Notes: generated from the sequence alone by a model not told the origin. A stretch of DNA of 57,296 nt from Burkholderiales bacterium RIFCSPHIGHO2_12_FULL_63_20 (GCA_001770775.1 MESA01000030.1:93453-150748); one strand, 5' to 3'; counted from the stretch's first letter, positions 9,767 to 20,770 are shown. A program made the numbers and translations.

Positions 9767-11040
9767 GCTCGGCCTCCTCGCATCAACTGTCTGTTTTCCA
9801 TGTCCACCCTCAGGCAAATGGCCAGGGCCACGGCGTTGAGCAGCAGGCCCGAGCCGCCGAAGCTCATCAGCGGCAGGGTCAAGCCCTTGGTGGGCAGCAC
9901 ACCCAGGTTCACGCCCATGTTGATGAAGCCCTGCCCCCCCATCCACACCGCCACACCTTGCGAGACCAGGCCTGCAAACACGCGGTCGAGCGCGATGGCC
10001 TGACGGCCAATGTTGAACAGGCGCACGACCAGCCAGAAGAAGGTCAGGATCACGGCGGAGACGCCCACAAAGCCGAGCTCTTCGCCAATGACGGCGAGCA
10101 GGAAGTCGGTGTGGGCTTCTGGCAGGTAATGCAGTTTTTCGAGGCTGGAGCCCAGGCCTTCGCCAAAGATCTCGCCACGCCCGAAGGCGATCAGCGAGTG
10201 GGTGAGCTGGTAGGCCTTGCCCAGCGCGTTCTGCTCGGACCAGGGGTCGAGGTAGGCGAAGATGCGCTCACGCCGCCACGGGCTCAGGCCCACCATCAGA
10301 CCGAAGGCCCCGATCAGCACCGCGGTGATCAGCGCAAACATGCGGCCATTGACGCCGCCCAGGAAGAGAATGGCCATGGCGATGGTGGCGATCACCATGA
10401 AGGCCCCCATGTCGGGCTCGGCCAGCAAGAGCACGCCCACCAAGCCGACGGCCAACGCCATCGGGTAGACCGCCTGCACAAAGCGCTCCTTCACGTCCAT
10501 CTTGCGCACCATGTAATCGGACGCATACAGGACGATGGCCAGCTTGGCCAGCTCGGAAGGCTGGAAGTTCATGATGCCCAGTGGCAACCAGCGCCGCGCG
10601 CCGTACACCACCTTGCCGATGCCCGGAATCAACACCAGTACCAGCAGGAACAGCGACAGCAGGAACAGGGGACGCGCCAGACGCTCCCAGCTGGCCATCG
10701 GAATCTGGGTGACCACGGCCCCCAGGGCCACGGCCATGACCAGCGAGATCAGGTGGCGCTGCAGGAAGAAGGTGGGCGTGTAATTGGCAAAGCGTGGGCT
10801 GTCCGGCAGGGCAATGGTGGCGGAGTAAACCATCACCAGGCCCAGCAGCATCAGGGCCAGGGTCACCCAGACCAGGGCCTGATCGAACCCCATCATCCGC
10901 GTCGGCTGACCGGCGTTGACGTTCACATGGTCGCGCACCGGCAGGCTGCCGACGACGTCGGCCGAGCCCCGGCCCAGACGGGCGCGCACGGCGTCCATCA
11001 GGGCGGTCCAGGGCATGCGGCGGACGTTGGTCTGGCTCAT
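9763..11040 (-). CDS. ftsW: Peptidoglycan glycosyltransferase FtsW
   Basis: A SEDS-family polytopic membrane protein of 425 residues that polymerises lipid II at the septum together with the FtsI transpeptidase. Multiple hydrophobic segments start around residue 50 ([20 protein letters not shown]). Conserved SEDS stretches include [30 protein letters not shown] and [12 protein letters not shown] near the C-terminus. The roughly 45-residue cytoplasmic N-terminus is somewhat long. Both ends overlap neighbours by four bases (murD before it, murG after it). Confidence 0.97.
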   Translation of the reverse strand: MSQTNVRRMPWTALMDAVRARLGRGSADVVGSLPVRDHVNVNAGQPTRMMGFDQALVWVTLALMLLGLVMVYSATIALPDSPRFANYTPTFFLQRHLISLVMAVALGAVVTQIPMASWERLARPLFLLSLFLLVLVLIPGIGKVVYGARRWLPLGIMNFQPSELAKLAIVLYASDYMVRKMDVKERFVQAVYPMALAVGLVGVLLLAEPDMGAFMVIATIAMAILFLGGVNGRMFALITAVLIGAFGLMVGLSPWRRERIFAYLDPWSEQNALGKAYQLTHSLIAFGRGEIFGEGLGSSLEKLHYLPEAHTDFLLAVIGEELGFVGVSAVILTFFWLVVRLFNIGRQAIALDRVFAGLVSQGVAVWMGGQGFINMGVNLGVLPTKGLTLPLMSFGGSGLLLNAVALAICLRVDMENRQLMRGGRA

Positions 11041-12869
11041 GCCATGTCTCCCCGCTCAATGGCCAGTTCGCGCACGGTGCCCACGAACACCTCGGCGCGG
11101 TGGGCATAGTTGCGGAACATGTCGAGGCTGGCGCAGGCCGGGCTCAGCAGCACGGCATCGCCCGCCTTGGCCTGCTCGAAGGCCCAGCGTGTGGCCGCCT
11201 CCAGGCTGTCATGGCGAGCCATCGGCAACACTTCACCAGCGGGCGTGCGGACCTCGGCCAGCACCGCCTGCAAAGCGGCGGCGTCCTGACCGATCAGGGC
11301 CACGGCACGGGCAAAGCGGCCCACGGGCTCGGCCAGCGGACCGAAGTCCTGGCCCTTGCCATCGCCCCCCAGGATGATGACCAGCTTGCCCGGCGACAGG
11401 TCGGCGCCCAGGCCCAGCAAGGCCGCCACGGTGGCACCCACGTTGGTGCCCTTGGAGTCGTCGATCGCGTCCACGCCGCCCACGGTGGTGACGTGCTCGA
11501 CGCGGTGCGGCTCGCCGCGGTACTCGCGCAGGCCGTGCAGCATCGGCGCCAGCGGGCAGCCGATCGCCGTAGCCAGCGCCAGCGCGGCCAGGGCGTTGGA
11601 CGCGTTGTGACGGCCGCGGATGCGCAGCGCATCAGCCGGCATCAGGCGCTGCAGGATGATCTCGGGCGACTCGCCCTTCTTGAGCTTGATCGTCGGATCG
11701 GTTTCGCGGGCGCGCACCAGCCAGGCCATGCCACCCTCGGTCACCAAACCGAAGTCGCCGGGATGATGCGGCGTGTCCAGCCCGAAGCGCACCACCTGAC
11801 GGTGGACCAGCTTGGCCGGTCGGCCGCGCACGCCCGACTTGATCACCTCGGGCGGCGGCACCATGGCGGCCACTTCGGGGTCGTCGCGGTTGATCACCAT
11901 CACGGCCTGCTTGCCGTAGATGCGGGCCTTGGCGGCAGCATAGGCAGCCATGGAGCCGTGCCAGTCGAGATGATCTTGCGTGATGTTGAGCACCACGGCC
12001 GCATCGGGCTCGAAGTTGCTCACGCCATCGAGCTGAAAGCTCGACAACTCCAGCACCCAGGCTTCGGGCAGCACCTCGAAGGTCGGGGCGGCGGGCGGCG
12101 GGGGGGCCAGTTCAATCAGGGGCGCATCGGCCTCGTCGCTCAGAGGGGACGCAGCAGGGGCTTCCTCATCGGCCGGCGCCACGTCGGCGTGGGCAGGGTC
12201 AACAGCGGCCAGGGTGTCTGCACCCGGCAGGGCATCGCCCTCACCCAGATCGGGCTCGACCTGCACCTCCGCAACGCCCGACTCGGCCTCGGCGGGCAGC
12301 ACGGGATCGCGCCCCTCGAAGGCCATCTCCAGCTGTTCACTGGCAGGTTCACGGGCTGGCTCGGCGTCCAGCGCGGTGCGCAAGGTGTCCAACAAGGTCG
12401 GGCCGATGTTGCCCGCCATGCCCACGCGCAGGCCCGCACGCTCGATGAGCTGGGCGGTCAGCGAGGTGGTTGTGGTCTTGCCGTTGGTGCCGGTGATGGC
12501 CACGACCTTGGGCGCATAGCCCAGATCGGTCTTCAGGTCGGCCAGGGCCGAGGCGAACAGCGACAGCTCGCCCCGCACCGGAATGCCCAGCGCGTCGGCA
12601 CGGGCCGTCAGGGCGGACACCGCCGGATCGTTGGGCATCAGGCCGGGGCTCTTGAGCACGAGCTGCACGCCGTCCAGCAAGGCCACATCGAGGCCGTGAT
12701 GCAGGGTGGCGGTGGGCACATCGGCCGCCAGGGTGGCGGCTTGCGGCGGGTGGGCGCGCGTGTCGGCCACGCGCACGCTGGCGCCACACCGGGCGCACCA
12801 GCGCGCCATGGCCAGGCCCGAGTCACCCAGACCCAGGATCAGCACGGTGAGGTCACGAAGGTAGTGCAT
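11037..12869 (-). CDS. murD: UDP-MurNAc-L-Ala--D-glutamate ligase MurD with acidic insertion
   Basis: The Mur ligase that adds D-glutamate. Motifs seen are [15 protein letters not shown] at the N-terminus, the P-loop [13 protein letters not shown] near residue 124, [11 protein letters not shown] near 272 and [15 protein letters not shown] further on. The protein has 610 residues, well above the usual 440-500. Most of the excess is a stretch of about 90-100 residues (about 165-268) rich in Glu, Asp, Ala and Pro, inserted between GNIGPTLLD and the ELSSFQL motif, where other MurD proteins have a short link. The ATG at 12869 ([10 protein letters not shown]) is chosen over an upstream in-frame start because it begins 8 bp after the mraY stop and matches the family N-terminus. 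Confidence 0.95.
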   Translation of the reverse strand: MHYLRDLTVLILGLGDSGLAMARWCARCGASVRVADTRAHPPQAATLAADVPTATLHHGLDVALLDGVQLVLKSPGLMPNDPAVSALTARADALGIPVRGELSLFASALADLKTDLGYAPKVVAITGTNGKTTTTSLTAQLIERAGLRVGMAGNIGPTLLDTLRTALDAEPAREPASEQLEMAFEGRDPVLPAEAESGVAEVQVEPDLGEGDALPGADTLAAVDPAHADVAPADEEAPAASPLSDEADAPLIELAPPPPAAPTFEVLPEAWVLELSSFQLDGVSNFEPDAAVVLNITQDHLDWHGSMAAYAAAKARIYGKQAVMVINRDDPEVAAMVPPPEVIKSGVRGRPAKLVHRQVVRFGLDTPHHPGDFGLVTEGGMAWLVRARETDPTIKLKKGESPEIILQRLMPADALRIRGRHNASNALAALALATAIGCPLAPMLHGLREYRGEPHRVEHVTTVGGVDAIDDSKGTNVGATVAALLGLGADLSPGKLVIILGGDGKGQDFGPLAEPVGRFARAVALIGQDAAALQAVLAEVRTPAGEVLPMARHDSLEAATRWAFEQAKAGDAVLLSPACASLDMFRNYAHRAEVFVGTVRELAIERGDMA

Positions 12870-12877
12870 GGTCTCGT

Positions 12878-14056
12878 TCAGCGCAGCTTGAGGGTGGACA
12901 GGCCCAGCAGGCACAGCAGCATGGTGATGATCCAGAAGCGGACCACGACCTGCGTTTCTTTCCAGCCAGATTTTTCGAAGTGGTGGTGCAGCGGCGCCAT
13001 CAACAGGATGCGACGGCCTTCGCCGTACTTGCGCTTGGTGTACTTGAAGTAGCTGACCTGGGCCATGACGGACAGGGCCTCGACCACGAACACGCCGCCC
13101 ATGAAGGCCAGCACGATTTCCTGACGCACGATGACGGCGATGGTGCCCAGGGCACCGCCCAGGGCCAGCGCACCCACGTCACCCATGAAGACCTGGGCCG
13201 GATAGGCGTTGAACCACAGGAAGGCCAAGCCGGCCCCACACAAGGCGGCACAGAACACCAGCAACTCGCCCGCACCGGGGATGTGCGGCAGCTGCAGGTA
13301 CCGGGCGAACACCGCGTTGCCGGTGACATAGGCAAAGATGCCCAGCGACCCCGAGACCATGACCACCGGCATGATGGCCAGGCCGTCGAGACCGTCAGTC
13401 AGGTTGACCGCGTTGCTGGTGCCCACGATCACGATGTAGGTCAGCAGCATGAAGCCCCACACGCCCAGCGGGTAGCTGATGGTCTTGAAGAAGGGCACGA
13501 TGAGGTCGGCCTTGGGCGGCAGCTCGTTGGAGAAGCCCGACGCCACCCAACTGCCAAACAACTCGACCACCCGCAAGGCGTTCACCTCGGAGACGCTGAA
13601 CGCCAGGTAGATGGCCGCAATCAGGCCGATCACCGACTGCCAGAAGTACTTCTCACGCGAACGCATGCCCTCGGGGTCCTTGAGCACGACCTTGCGCCAG
13701 TCATCGACCCAGCCGATGGCGCCAAAGCCCGTGGTCACGATCATCACGATCCACACGAAGCGGTTGGCCCAGTCGAACCACAACAGCGTGGACAGGCCGA
13801 TGGCCAGCAGGATCAGCACCCCGCCCATCGTGGGCGTGCCGCGCTTGGCGAGGTGGCTTTGCATCCCGTACTCGCGGATGGGCTGGCCGACCTTCAGCTC
13901 GGTGAGCTTGCGGATCACGAAGGGGCCCAGGACCAGGCCGATCAGCAGCGCCGTCACGGCGGCCATCACAGCCCGGAAGGTCAGGTACTGAAAGACGCGC
14001 AGGAAACCCCATTCGGGGTTGAGGCTTTGCAGCCACATGGCCAGGTTAAGCAGCAT
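12878..14056 (-). CDS. mraY: Phospho-MurNAc-pentapeptide transferase MraY
   Basis: A polytopic inner-membrane enzyme of 392 residues that transfers phospho-MurNAc-pentapeptide to undecaprenyl phosphate, making lipid I. Conserved pieces are [13 protein letters not shown], the Asp-rich catalytic motif [28 protein letters not shown] and the histidine motif [15 protein letters not shown]. About ten hydrophobic segments can be counted. The 5' end overlaps the murF stop by 11 bp. Confidence 0.98.
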   Translation of the reverse strand: MLLNLAMWLQSLNPEWGFLRVFQYLTFRAVMAAVTALLIGLVLGPFVIRKLTELKVGQPIREYGMQSHLAKRGTPTMGGVLILLAIGLSTLLWFDWANRFVWIVMIVTTGFGAIGWVDDWRKVVLKDPEGMRSREKYFWQSVIGLIAAIYLAFSVSEVNALRVVELFGSWVASGFSNELPPKADLIVPFFKTISYPLGVWGFMLLTYIVIVGTSNAVNLTDGLDGLAIMPVVMVSGSLGIFAYVTGNAVFARYLQLPHIPGAGELLVFCAALCGAGLAFLWFNAYPAQVFMGDVGALALGGALGTIAVIVRQEIVLAFMGGVFVVEALSVMAQVSYFKYTKRKYGEGRRILLMAPLHHHFEKSGWKETQVVVRFWIITMLLCLLGLSTLKLR

Positions 14057-15464
14057 GGGCAGCTCCTGTCAGGGCGGAGACGACTTGTTCCATCTTCATG
14101 AATCGAGAACCTTTGACCAGTACCGAGCCCACCACAGGGGCCTGGTCCGGGGTCGGCAGCGCCGCGACGATGTCGGCGCCAGTGTGGAAATGACGGGCGG
14201 ACGGACCGTAGGCCTGCGCCGCGTGGGCGCACAGCTCACCGGCCGTCCAGACGTGTTCGATGCCCCGCTCGCGGGCGTAGTGGCCGACCTCGGCGTGGAA
14301 GGCCGGGCCTTGGGAGCCCACCTCGCCCATGTCGCCCAGTACCAGCCAGTGCGGCCCGGGCAGGCCGGCCAGCATGTCAATGGCGGCGCGCACGGAATCG
14401 GGGTTGGCGTTGTAGCTGTCGTCCACCAGGGTGAGCGAGCGGCCATGCAGCGTGAGCGAGCGCAGCTGCGAGCGGCCCTTGACGGGCTCGAACGCCTGCA
14501 GGCCCTGGGCGATGAGCGTCAGCGGCACGCCCGCGCCCAGCGCCGCGGCCGTGGCGGCCAGGGCATTGCGCACATTGTGCTGACCGGCCATGTGCAGGCT
14601 GAACGTGGCCTCGCCCATGGGCGTGTGGACGCGCAGCTGCCAGTGTGGGGTCGGCTCGGCCACCCAGTCGCAGGTCGACACGGTCACGGCCGCCTCACCC
14701 TCGGTGGCAAAGTCGATGACCGCGCGACCCTGAGCCAGCTCACGCCAGATCGGGGTGTAGGTGTCATCGGCCGGGAAGACCGCCACGCCGTCACGCGACA
14801 AGGCCTGCAGCACGGCGCCGTTTTCACGCGCCACGGCCTCGACCGTGTGCATGAACTCCTGGTGCTCGCGCTGGGCGTTGTTGACCAGGCCCACGGTGGG
14901 CGCAGCCAGGGCGGCCAACTGGGCGATCTCACCCGGGTGGTTCATGCCCAGCTCGACCACGGCGCAGCGGTGCACGCCCTCGCGCAGGCGCAGCAAGGTC
15001 AGCGGCACACCGATGTCGTTGTTGAAATTGCCAGCGGTGGCCAGCGCCGCGTCGGCATCGCCTTGTGCCGCCATCCAGGTGCGCAGGATGGCCGCAATCA
15101 TCTGGGTGACGGTGGTCTTGCCATTGCTGCCGGTGACGCCGATCAGCGGCATCTCGAAGCGCGCACGCCAGCCGGAGGCCAGCCAGCCCAGCGCGGCTCG
15201 GGTGTCAGACACCGTCAGGCCCGGCAGGCCGCATTCGGCCACGCCACGCTGGCCGATGACGGCCGCTGCCGCCGATTGCGCCACCTGCGGCAGGAAGTCA
15301 TGCGCGTCATAGCGCTCGCCGCACAGGGCGACGAACAGGTCACCGGCCTGCAGGGTGCGGGTGTCAGTGTGCACGCGGGCGATCGGCGTGGCGGGGTCCC
15401 CCGTCAACACTGCATCAGGCAGCAGGCGGTGTGCCAGGCCCAGGGTCATCATCGGTGCGCTCAT
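14046..15464 (-). CDS. murF: UDP-MurNAc-tripeptide--D-Ala-D-Ala ligase MurF
   Basis: The last cytoplasmic Mur ligase, 472 residues, which adds the D-Ala-D-Ala dipeptide made by Ddl. The N-terminal substrate domain includes [17 protein letters not shown]. The P-loop is [14 protein letters not shown]. The later segments [16 protein letters not shown] and [17 protein letters not shown] are characteristic of MurF. The start overlaps the murE stop by four bases. Confidence 0.97.
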   Translation of the reverse strand: MSAPMMTLGLAHRLLPDAVLTGDPATPIARVHTDTRTLQAGDLFVALCGERYDAHDFLPQVAQSAAAAVIGQRGVAECGLPGLTVSDTRAALGWLASGWRARFEMPLIGVTGSNGKTTVTQMIAAILRTWMAAQGDADAALATAGNFNNDIGVPLTLLRLREGVHRCAVVELGMNHPGEIAQLAALAAPTVGLVNNAQREHQEFMHTVEAVARENGAVLQALSRDGVAVFPADDTYTPIWRELAQGRAVIDFATEGEAAVTVSTCDWVAEPTPHWQLRVHTPMGEATFSLHMAGQHNVRNALAATAAALGAGVPLTLIAQGLQAFEPVKGRSQLRSLTLHGRSLTLVDDSYNANPDSVRAAIDMLAGLPGPHWLVLGDMGEVGSQGPAFHAEVGHYARERGIEHVWTAGELCAHAAQAYGPSARHFHTGADIVAALPTPDQAPVVGSVLVKGSRFMKMEQVVSALTGAAHAA

Positions 15465-16981
15465 GCGTCCCCTCGCTGCGTCAGGGCGGCCACGGCCTCG
15501 CCCACATCGCTGAACGGGGTCTTGACCCCGGCGATCTCCTGCGTTTCTTCGTGCCCCTTGCCGGCCAGCAGCACCACATCGCCGGCGGCGGCTTCGCTCA
15601 GGGCATAGCGGATGGCTTCGCGGCGGTCGTCGATCACGTCCACACGGTCGCGGCCGGCCACACCCGCCAAAATCTGCGACAGGATGAAGGCGGGCGACTC
15701 GCTGCGCGGGTTGTCGCTGGTCAGCACGACCTGTTCGGCGTACTGCTCGGCCACGGCCCCCATCATCGGACGCTTGATCGGGTCGCGGTCACCGCCACAG
15801 CCGAACACGCACCACAGCTTGCCGCCCCGAGCCTCGGCCACCGGGCGCAAAGCGTGCAGGGCCTTGAGCAGCGCATCGGGGGTGTGGGCGTAGTCCACCA
15901 GCACCAGCGGCTGATGCGCGTGCGCCGGCACCAGTTGCATGCGCCCCGGCACCGGCTGCAGGCCGCTGCAGGCCTGCGCCGCATCGGCCAGCGACACGCC
16001 CAGCGCGCGCAAGGCGCCGAGCACGGCCAGCAGGTTGGACACATTGAAACTGCCGATGACGGGCGCATGCACCACGCCACGCGCGACCACGTCATGCAAG
16101 GATTCGGAGCGCTCCACCACGGTGAAGCGCACACCTTGCGCCTCGTAGCTCAGATCTTGAGCCTGCAAGCGTACCGGTCCTTGCAAACCATAGGTCCAGA
16201 CATCCAGATGGCGGCTGCGTGCGTGCTCGCTCAAGCCCTGGCCCATCGGGTCGTCCTGGTTGATGACGGCGGCTTTCAGGCCCGGCCAGTCGAACAAGGC
16301 GCGCTTGGCCAGCCAGTAGGCTTCCATGCTCTCGTGGTAGTCGAGGTGGTCCTGGGTGAAGTTGGTGAACTGGGCCACCGCGATGTGCGTGGCGTGCAGG
16401 CGCAGCTCTTCGATGCCGATGGACGAGGCCTCGATGGCCGCGGCCTGCAGACCTTGGTCGACGAAGCGACGGAAGGTGGCATGCAAGGTGATGGGGTCGG
16501 GCGTGGTCAAGCCGGTGGACACGACCGCGCCCACTTCACCCACACCCAAGGTGCCGACGACGCCGCAGGGCCGACCCAACGCGGACAAGGCCTGTGCCGT
16601 CCACCACGAGGTCGAGGTCTTGCCATTGGTGCCGGTGACGGCCACCACCTGCAGCGCGGCGCTGGGTTCGCCGTAGAAACCATGGGCGATCTCGGCGCTG
16701 CGGGCCTTGAGGCCCGGCACGGCGGCCACACGGGCATCGGCAAAGCCAAAGGCCTCGACGCCCTCGGCCTCGACCAAGCAGGCGCGGGCCCCATCGCGCA
16801 GGGCCTGCGCCACAAAGGCACGGCCATCGCGCGCAGCGCCCGGCCAGGCGATGAAACCCAGGCCGTCGGCTGCACCGACTGCCACCTGGCGACTGTCCAC
16901 GGTCAGGGACGTCACGCCCTGCGCGCGCAACCAGGCCAGCGCCTGTGCGGTGTCTTGAAGATGAAGAAGGGCGTGACTCAT
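15461..16981 (-). CDS. murE: UDP-MurNAc-L-Ala-D-Glu--meso-diaminopimelate ligase MurE
   Basis: The 506-residue Mur ligase that adds the third amino acid of the stem peptide. The P-loop is AVTGTNGKTSTSWW, followed by NFTQDHLDYHESME and FNVSNLLAVLGAL. The motif TSDNPRSESP matches the DNPR signature associated with meso-diaminopimelate, not lysine, so the cell wall should be of the usual Gram-negative type. The start codon shares one base with the ftsI stop (TGATG). Confidence 0.97.
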   Translation of the reverse strand: MSHALLHLQDTAQALAWLRAQGVTSLTVDSRQVAVGAADGLGFIAWPGAARDGRAFVAQALRDGARACLVEAEGVEAFGFADARVAAVPGLKARSAEIAHGFYGEPSAALQVVAVTGTNGKTSTSWWTAQALSALGRPCGVVGTLGVGEVGAVVSTGLTTPDPITLHATFRRFVDQGLQAAAIEASSIGIEELRLHATHIAVAQFTNFTQDHLDYHESMEAYWLAKRALFDWPGLKAAVINQDDPMGQGLSEHARSRHLDVWTYGLQGPVRLQAQDLSYEAQGVRFTVVERSESLHDVVARGVVHAPVIGSFNVSNLLAVLGALRALGVSLADAAQACSGLQPVPGRMQLVPAHAHQPLVLVDYAHTPDALLKALHALRPVAEARGGKLWCVFGCGGDRDPIKRPMMGAVAEQYAEQVVLTSDNPRSESPAFILSQILAGVAGRDRVDVIDDRREAIRYALSEAAAGDVVLLAGKGHEETQEIAGVKTPFSDVGEAVAALTQRGDA

Positions 16982-18909
16982 CAGAAGCTCTCCAGCTCGC
17001 CGGGCTCGGTCGAGATGATCTGGGACTGCACCTCGACGTCGGGCAGCACCCCCAGGCGATTGAGAGTTTGCTGCACCACCTGACTGAACACGGGCGCGGC
17101 CACCAGGCCGCCGTAGTACTGACCGTTGCCGGGCTCGTCCACCATCACCGCCACGATGATGCGTGGCTTGCTGATGGGCGCGATGCCCACGAACCAGGAG
17201 CGGTATTTGTTGCTCGCGTAGCCGCGGCCTTCCTGCTTGTGCGCCGTGCCGGTTTTGCCGCCGACGCTGTAACCCAGGGCCTGCGCCCGGGGAGCGGTCC
17301 CGCCCGGCCCGGTTGTCAGCTGCAGCATTTCGCGCACGGCACGGGCCGTTTCCGGCGAGATTACCCGGGTGCCGCGCACTTGCACCGGCTCGGTCTGCGC
17401 AGCAGACGCCGGATGTGACGCGACCGCCTCCGGTCGGAAGGCGGTCTTGAAGGCCAGCGTGGGGCGAGGGTCGTCGCCCTCGGCGGTGAGCGTCGGTCGC
17501 TCACCCTCCCCCTGATCGCGCTTGATCAGGGTCATGGGGATGAGCTCTCCATCGGAGGCAAAGATGCTGTAGGCCTGTGCAATCTGGAACAGGCTGGAAG
17601 ACAGGCCGTAGCCGTAGCTCATCGTGACCTGCTCAATGCGGCGCCACGATTTATAGGGACGCAAGCGGCCGGTGACCGCCCCCGGGAATCCCAGTTGCGG
17701 TTTCTTGCCCAGGCCCACGGCCGAGAACATCTCCCACATTTCGCGGGGCTGCATCATCAAGGCCATCTTGGCCGTGCCCACGTTGCTGGATTTCTGGATG
17801 ACCTGGGCCACCGTGAGGTCACCCTTGGGGTGGGTGTCCGAGATGGTTGAGCCGTCGATGGTGAGGCGCCCCGAGGCCGTGTCCATCACGGTGCTCGGCC
17901 GCACACGCCGCGTTTCCAGGGCCAGCGCCACGGTGATGGGCTTCATGGTCGAGCCGGGCTCGAAGGTGTCGGTCAGGGCCCGGTTACGCAGCTGGGCGCC
18001 GGTCAGGTTGCGGCGGTCTTCGGGGGTGTAGCTGGGCACGTTGGCCAGGGCCAGCACCTCGCCACGCACGGCGTCGAGCACGACCACGCTGCCGGCCTTG
18101 GCCTTGTGAGCCTTCACGGCGTCGCGGATGCTCTGGTACGCGTAGAACTGGATCTTGGCGTCGAGCGAGAGCTGCACGGCCTGCCCGTTTTCGGCCGGCA
18201 CCAACTCGCCCACCGATTCAACGGCGCGGCCCAGGCGGTCCTTGATGACATGGCGCGAGCCATCGCGGCCGGCCAGCTGGTTCTGGTAAGCCAGCTCGAT
18301 GCCTTCCTGGCCTTCGTCTTCGATGTTGGTGAAGCCGACCACATGGGCCGCCGCCTCGCCTTCGGGGTACTGGCGCTTCCACTCGCGCAGCTCGTACACG
18401 CCCTTGATCTTGAGCGCGGCCACGGACTGCGCCACCTCGTCGTCCACCTTGCGGCGCAGCCACACGAAGTTGGGGTTGGACTTCAGGCGCTTTTGCAGAT
18501 CGGCCTGCGGCATCTTCAGCAGGCGGGCCAGCTCACGCACCTGCTGGGGCGTGGCTTTCAGGTCTTTGGGAATGGCCCACAGCGAAGGCGAGGGCACGCT
18601 GGAGGCCAGCAGCTCGCCATTGCGGTCGAGGATGCGGCCGCGGTTGGCCTGCAGCTCGATGCGGCGTTCGTAGCGGTTGGCGCCCTGCTCCTGGAAGAAG
18701 TCGTTGTGGATGATCTGGATCCAGGCGGCACGCCCGATCAGCACGGCAAAGCCCAGGCCGATGCCCCCGATCAGGAACTTCACGCGCCACACGGGTGTGC
18801 GCGAGGCCAGCAACGGGCTGGTCGCGTAACGCATGGTGGGCATGGCCGCCGGCCCCTGCTTGCGCGGGCGACGGAACACGCGACGCCACAGGTCGGCCAG
18901 GCGGCTCAT
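16981..18909 (-). CDS. ftsI: Septal peptidoglycan transpeptidase FtsI (PBP3)
   Basis: A class B penicillin-binding protein of 642 residues that cross-links septal peptidoglycan. A cytoplasmic tail and a membrane anchor (about residues 44-64, VKFLIGGIGLGFAVLIGRAAW) precede the PBP dimerisation domain. The transpeptidase domain has the active-site motif STMK in FEPGSTMKPITVA, the second motif SSN in QKSSNVGTAKM, and the KTG motif in VGGKTGTAHKQ. All three catalytic boxes are intact. The start overlaps ftsL by four bases. Confidence 0.97.
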   Translation of the reverse strand: MSRLADLWRRVFRRPRKQGPAAMPTMRYATSPLLASRTPVWRVKFLIGGIGLGFAVLIGRAAWIQIIHNDFFQEQGANRYERRIELQANRGRILDRNGELLASSVPSPSLWAIPKDLKATPQQVRELARLLKMPQADLQKRLKSNPNFVWLRRKVDDEVAQSVAALKIKGVYELREWKRQYPEGEAAAHVVGFTNIEDEGQEGIELAYQNQLAGRDGSRHVIKDRLGRAVESVGELVPAENGQAVQLSLDAKIQFYAYQSIRDAVKAHKAKAGSVVVLDAVRGEVLALANVPSYTPEDRRNLTGAQLRNRALTDTFEPGSTMKPITVALALETRRVRPSTVMDTASGRLTIDGSTISDTHPKGDLTVAQVIQKSSNVGTAKMALMMQPREMWEMFSAVGLGKKPQLGFPGAVTGRLRPYKSWRRIEQVTMSYGYGLSSSLFQIAQAYSIFASDGELIPMTLIKRDQGEGERPTLTAEGDDPRPTLAFKTAFRPEAVASHPASAAQTEPVQVRGTRVISPETARAVREMLQLTTGPGGTAPRAQALGYSVGGKTGTAHKQEGRGYASNKYRSWFVGIAPISKPRIIVAVMVDEPGNGQYYGGLVAAPVFSQVVQQTLNRLGVLPDVEVQSQIISTEPGELESF

Positions 18910-19226
18910 GGGGCCACCTCCTGCACCTTGGCAGGCGAGGACGACAGAACCTGACCCGACTCGGACAGCGCCACGTAGTGGGTGCGGGCCGGCGAGTTGT
19001 CGAACATCTTGAGCTTGTCGCGTGCCAGCTTTTCGACGCGCAGCGGCGTGGCCTGGGCGCGCTTGTCAACCTGCAGGCGCTCGAACTCGATCTGCAGCTC
19101 GCTGGCCTGGGCGCGGGCTCGGTCGAGCGCGACGAACAGGCGGCGTGATTCATGGCTGCTGCCGATGAGCCAGAAGCTGCTCAGCAGCAAGGCGACCACC
19201 AGGGCGATGTTGAGGCGCTGGGTCAT
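18906..19226 (-). CDS. ftsL: Cell division protein FtsL
   Basis: A small bitopic membrane protein of 106 residues that forms the FtsQLB complex. One N-terminal membrane segment (about residues 5-24, [19 protein letters not shown]) is followed by a periplasmic coiled coil rich in Arg, Glu, Gln and Leu (about residues 29-60). Sequence conservation of FtsL is low, so the call leans on size, topology and its place between rsmH and ftsI. It overlaps both neighbours by four bases. Confidence 0.93.
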   Translation of the reverse strand: MTQRLNIALVVALLLSSFWLIGSSHESRRLFVALDRARAQASELQIEFERLQVDKRAQATPLRVEKLARDKLKMFDNSPARTHYVALSESGQVLSSSPAKVQEVAP

Positions 19227-20287
19227 CGGCGCCCCCCGCGACCACCGACCTTCGCGCCGCCACCCTTGGCGCCACCCGCCTTGCCGCGCGATGCACGACC
19301 GGCACCGGCTTCGGACTCGGGCGACCAGGGCACCTCGGTGCGCTCGGCCACGCGCAGCACGGCGGAGCGCGAGCGGGGGTTGCCGGACACCTCGGACTCG
19401 GATGGCTTGAGGCGACCGATGGCATGCAGCATCAGCGGCTTGGGCGCCGCAAACGGCACGCGGCGGTCGACCTCGTCCTTGCTGTGCTTGGCGATGAAGG
19501 TCTTGACGATGCGGTCTTCCAGCGAGTGGAAGCTGATGACGGCCAGACGCCCACCGGGCGCCAGCATCGTCAGGGCAGAGGCCAGCGCATCTTCGAGCTC
19601 GCCGAGCTCGCGGTTGACGTGAATCCGAAGAGCCTGGAAGGTGCGGGTGGCGGGGTCTTGCCCGACTTCACGGGTTTTGACCGTACGAGCCACGACCGCG
19701 GACAACTCGCCTGTGGTGCGCACAGGCTGGCCTTCATCGCGACGAGCGACAAGCGCCTTTGCAATGGGCCAAGCAAACCGTTCTTCTCCATAGGTGCGAA
19801 TCACTTCCGTCAGTTCGTCGACCGAGGCGTGGGCCAGGAAATCGGCCGCACTCTCGCCCTGGGTGGTGTCCATGCGCATGTCGAGCGGCGCATCAAAACG
19901 GAAACTGAAGCCCCGCGCGGGGTTGTCGATCTGGGGCGAGGACACGCCAATGTCCATCAGCAGGCCCTGCACCGGCCCCAGACCCAGGTCGGCGATGACC
20001 TCGGCCCACGAGGAGAACGGCGCGTGCACGATCTGAAAACGCGGATCGGTGATGGCATCCGGCCCTTGCGTGGCGTGGGCAATCGCGTCGGGATCCCGGT
20101 CGAGCGCGATCAGGCGAGCCTCAGGGCCCAGCCTGGACAGGATCAGGCGCGAGTGACCGCCGCGGCCAAAGGTGGCGTCCACATAGACGCCCTGCGGGTG
20201 CGGACCTTCGGCCGCATCCCACAAAGCCTCAACGGCCTCGTGCAGCAAGACCGTGCGATGCTGCAAAGGTGATGGAGCCTGTTGCAT
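19223..20287 (-). CDS. rsmH: 16S rRNA m4C1402 methyltransferase RsmH
   Basis: An S-adenosylmethionine-dependent methyltransferase (formerly MraW) of 354 residues acting on cytosine 1402 of 16S rRNA. The SAM-binding motif is [16 protein letters not shown], with [10 protein letters not shown] and [21 protein letters not shown] as further family blocks. The C-terminal 25 residues are a low-complexity tail rich in Gly, Lys and Arg ([20 protein letters not shown]). The frame is open further upstream into mraZ, but the ATG at 20287 begins [19 protein letters not shown], a normal RsmH N-terminus, four bases after the mraZ stop. Confidence 0.97.
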   Translation of the reverse strand: MQQAPSPLQHRTVLLHEAVEALWDAAEGPHPQGVYVDATFGRGGHSRLILSRLGPEARLIALDRDPDAIAHATQGPDAITDPRFQIVHAPFSSWAEVIADLGLGPVQGLLMDIGVSSPQIDNPARGFSFRFDAPLDMRMDTTQGESAADFLAHASVDELTEVIRTYGEERFAWPIAKALVARRDEGQPVRTTGELSAVVARTVKTREVGQDPATRTFQALRIHVNRELGELEDALASALTMLAPGGRLAVISFHSLEDRIVKTFIAKHSKDEVDRRVPFAAPKPLMLHAIGRLKPSESEVSGNPRSRSAVLRVAERTEVPWSPESEAGAGRASRGKAGGAKGGGAKVGGRGGRR

Positions 20288-20291
20288 CGCG

Positions 20292-20729
20292 TCAGAAGGT
20301 GAAGTCCTGCAAGGCGTCGGGCATGGCTTGCGCCATGACTTCGGCCTCGTGCGCGGCGTAGCGCTGCGCATCCCACAACTCGAAGTGGCTGCCCATGCCC
20401 AGCAGCATCACGTCTTTGCTCAGGCCGGCGGCGGCGCGCAACTCGGGCGCCACCAGCACGCGGGCGGCGCTGTCGATCTCGACGTCCTGGGCGTTGCCCA
20501 GAAAAATGCGCTTCCAGCCCGAGGCGGACATGGGCAAGGCGGCCACCTTATCCCGAAACAGCTCCCACGCCGGGCGGGGGAAGACCATCAGGCAGCCTTC
20601 AGGGTGCTTGGTGAGGGTGAGCTGGCCGCTGCACAGGGCTTGCAGGACGTCGCGATGGCGCACCGGGACGGCCAAGCGCCCCTTTGCGTCCAGCGACAAC
20701 GCTGATGCCCCTTGAAAGACCAGACTCAC
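20292..20729 (-). CDS. mraZ: Transcriptional regulator MraZ
   Basis: The AbrB-like double-psi-barrel DNA-binding protein that controls its own operon, and first gene of the dcw cluster. Two repeats are seen: [21 protein letters not shown] near the start and the second half with [26 protein letters not shown]. The conserved N-terminus is VFQGA. No ATG is available. GTG at 20729 gives MSLVFQGA and has GGGG a few bases before it. GTG at 20741 is also in frame, but it overlaps the last clear operator repeat, so 20729 is preferred. The protein has 145 residues with that start. Confidence 0.93.
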   Translation of the reverse strand: MSLVFQGASALSLDAKGRLAVPVRHRDVLQALCSGQLTLTKHPEGCLMVFPRPAWELFRDKVAALPMSASGWKRIFLGNAQDVEIDSAARVLVAPELRAAAGLSKDVMLLGMGSHFELWDAQRYAAHEAEVMAQAMPDALQDFTF

Positions 20730-20770
20730 ACAAAACCCCACGAATTTGCACTAAATCCCACTTTACCCGA
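20726..20770 (-). promoter_or_regulatory. Putative MraZ operator repeats
   Basis: Read on the minus strand, five T-starting pentamers recur at exact 10-base steps: TCGGG (from 20770), TGGGA (20760), TGCAA (20750), TGGGG (20740) and TGTGA (20730). Known MraZ operators consist of TGGGN elements separated by five bases just upstream of mraZ. Two of the five match fully and the others are partial. The binding role is inferred from this match. Confidence 0.6.

Noticed and set aside
11100-13052. 650-codon open frame on the plus strand across murD
   Set aside because: It is antisense to murD and mraY with low-complexity Gly/His/Gln-rich sequence; no domain or ribosome-binding site.
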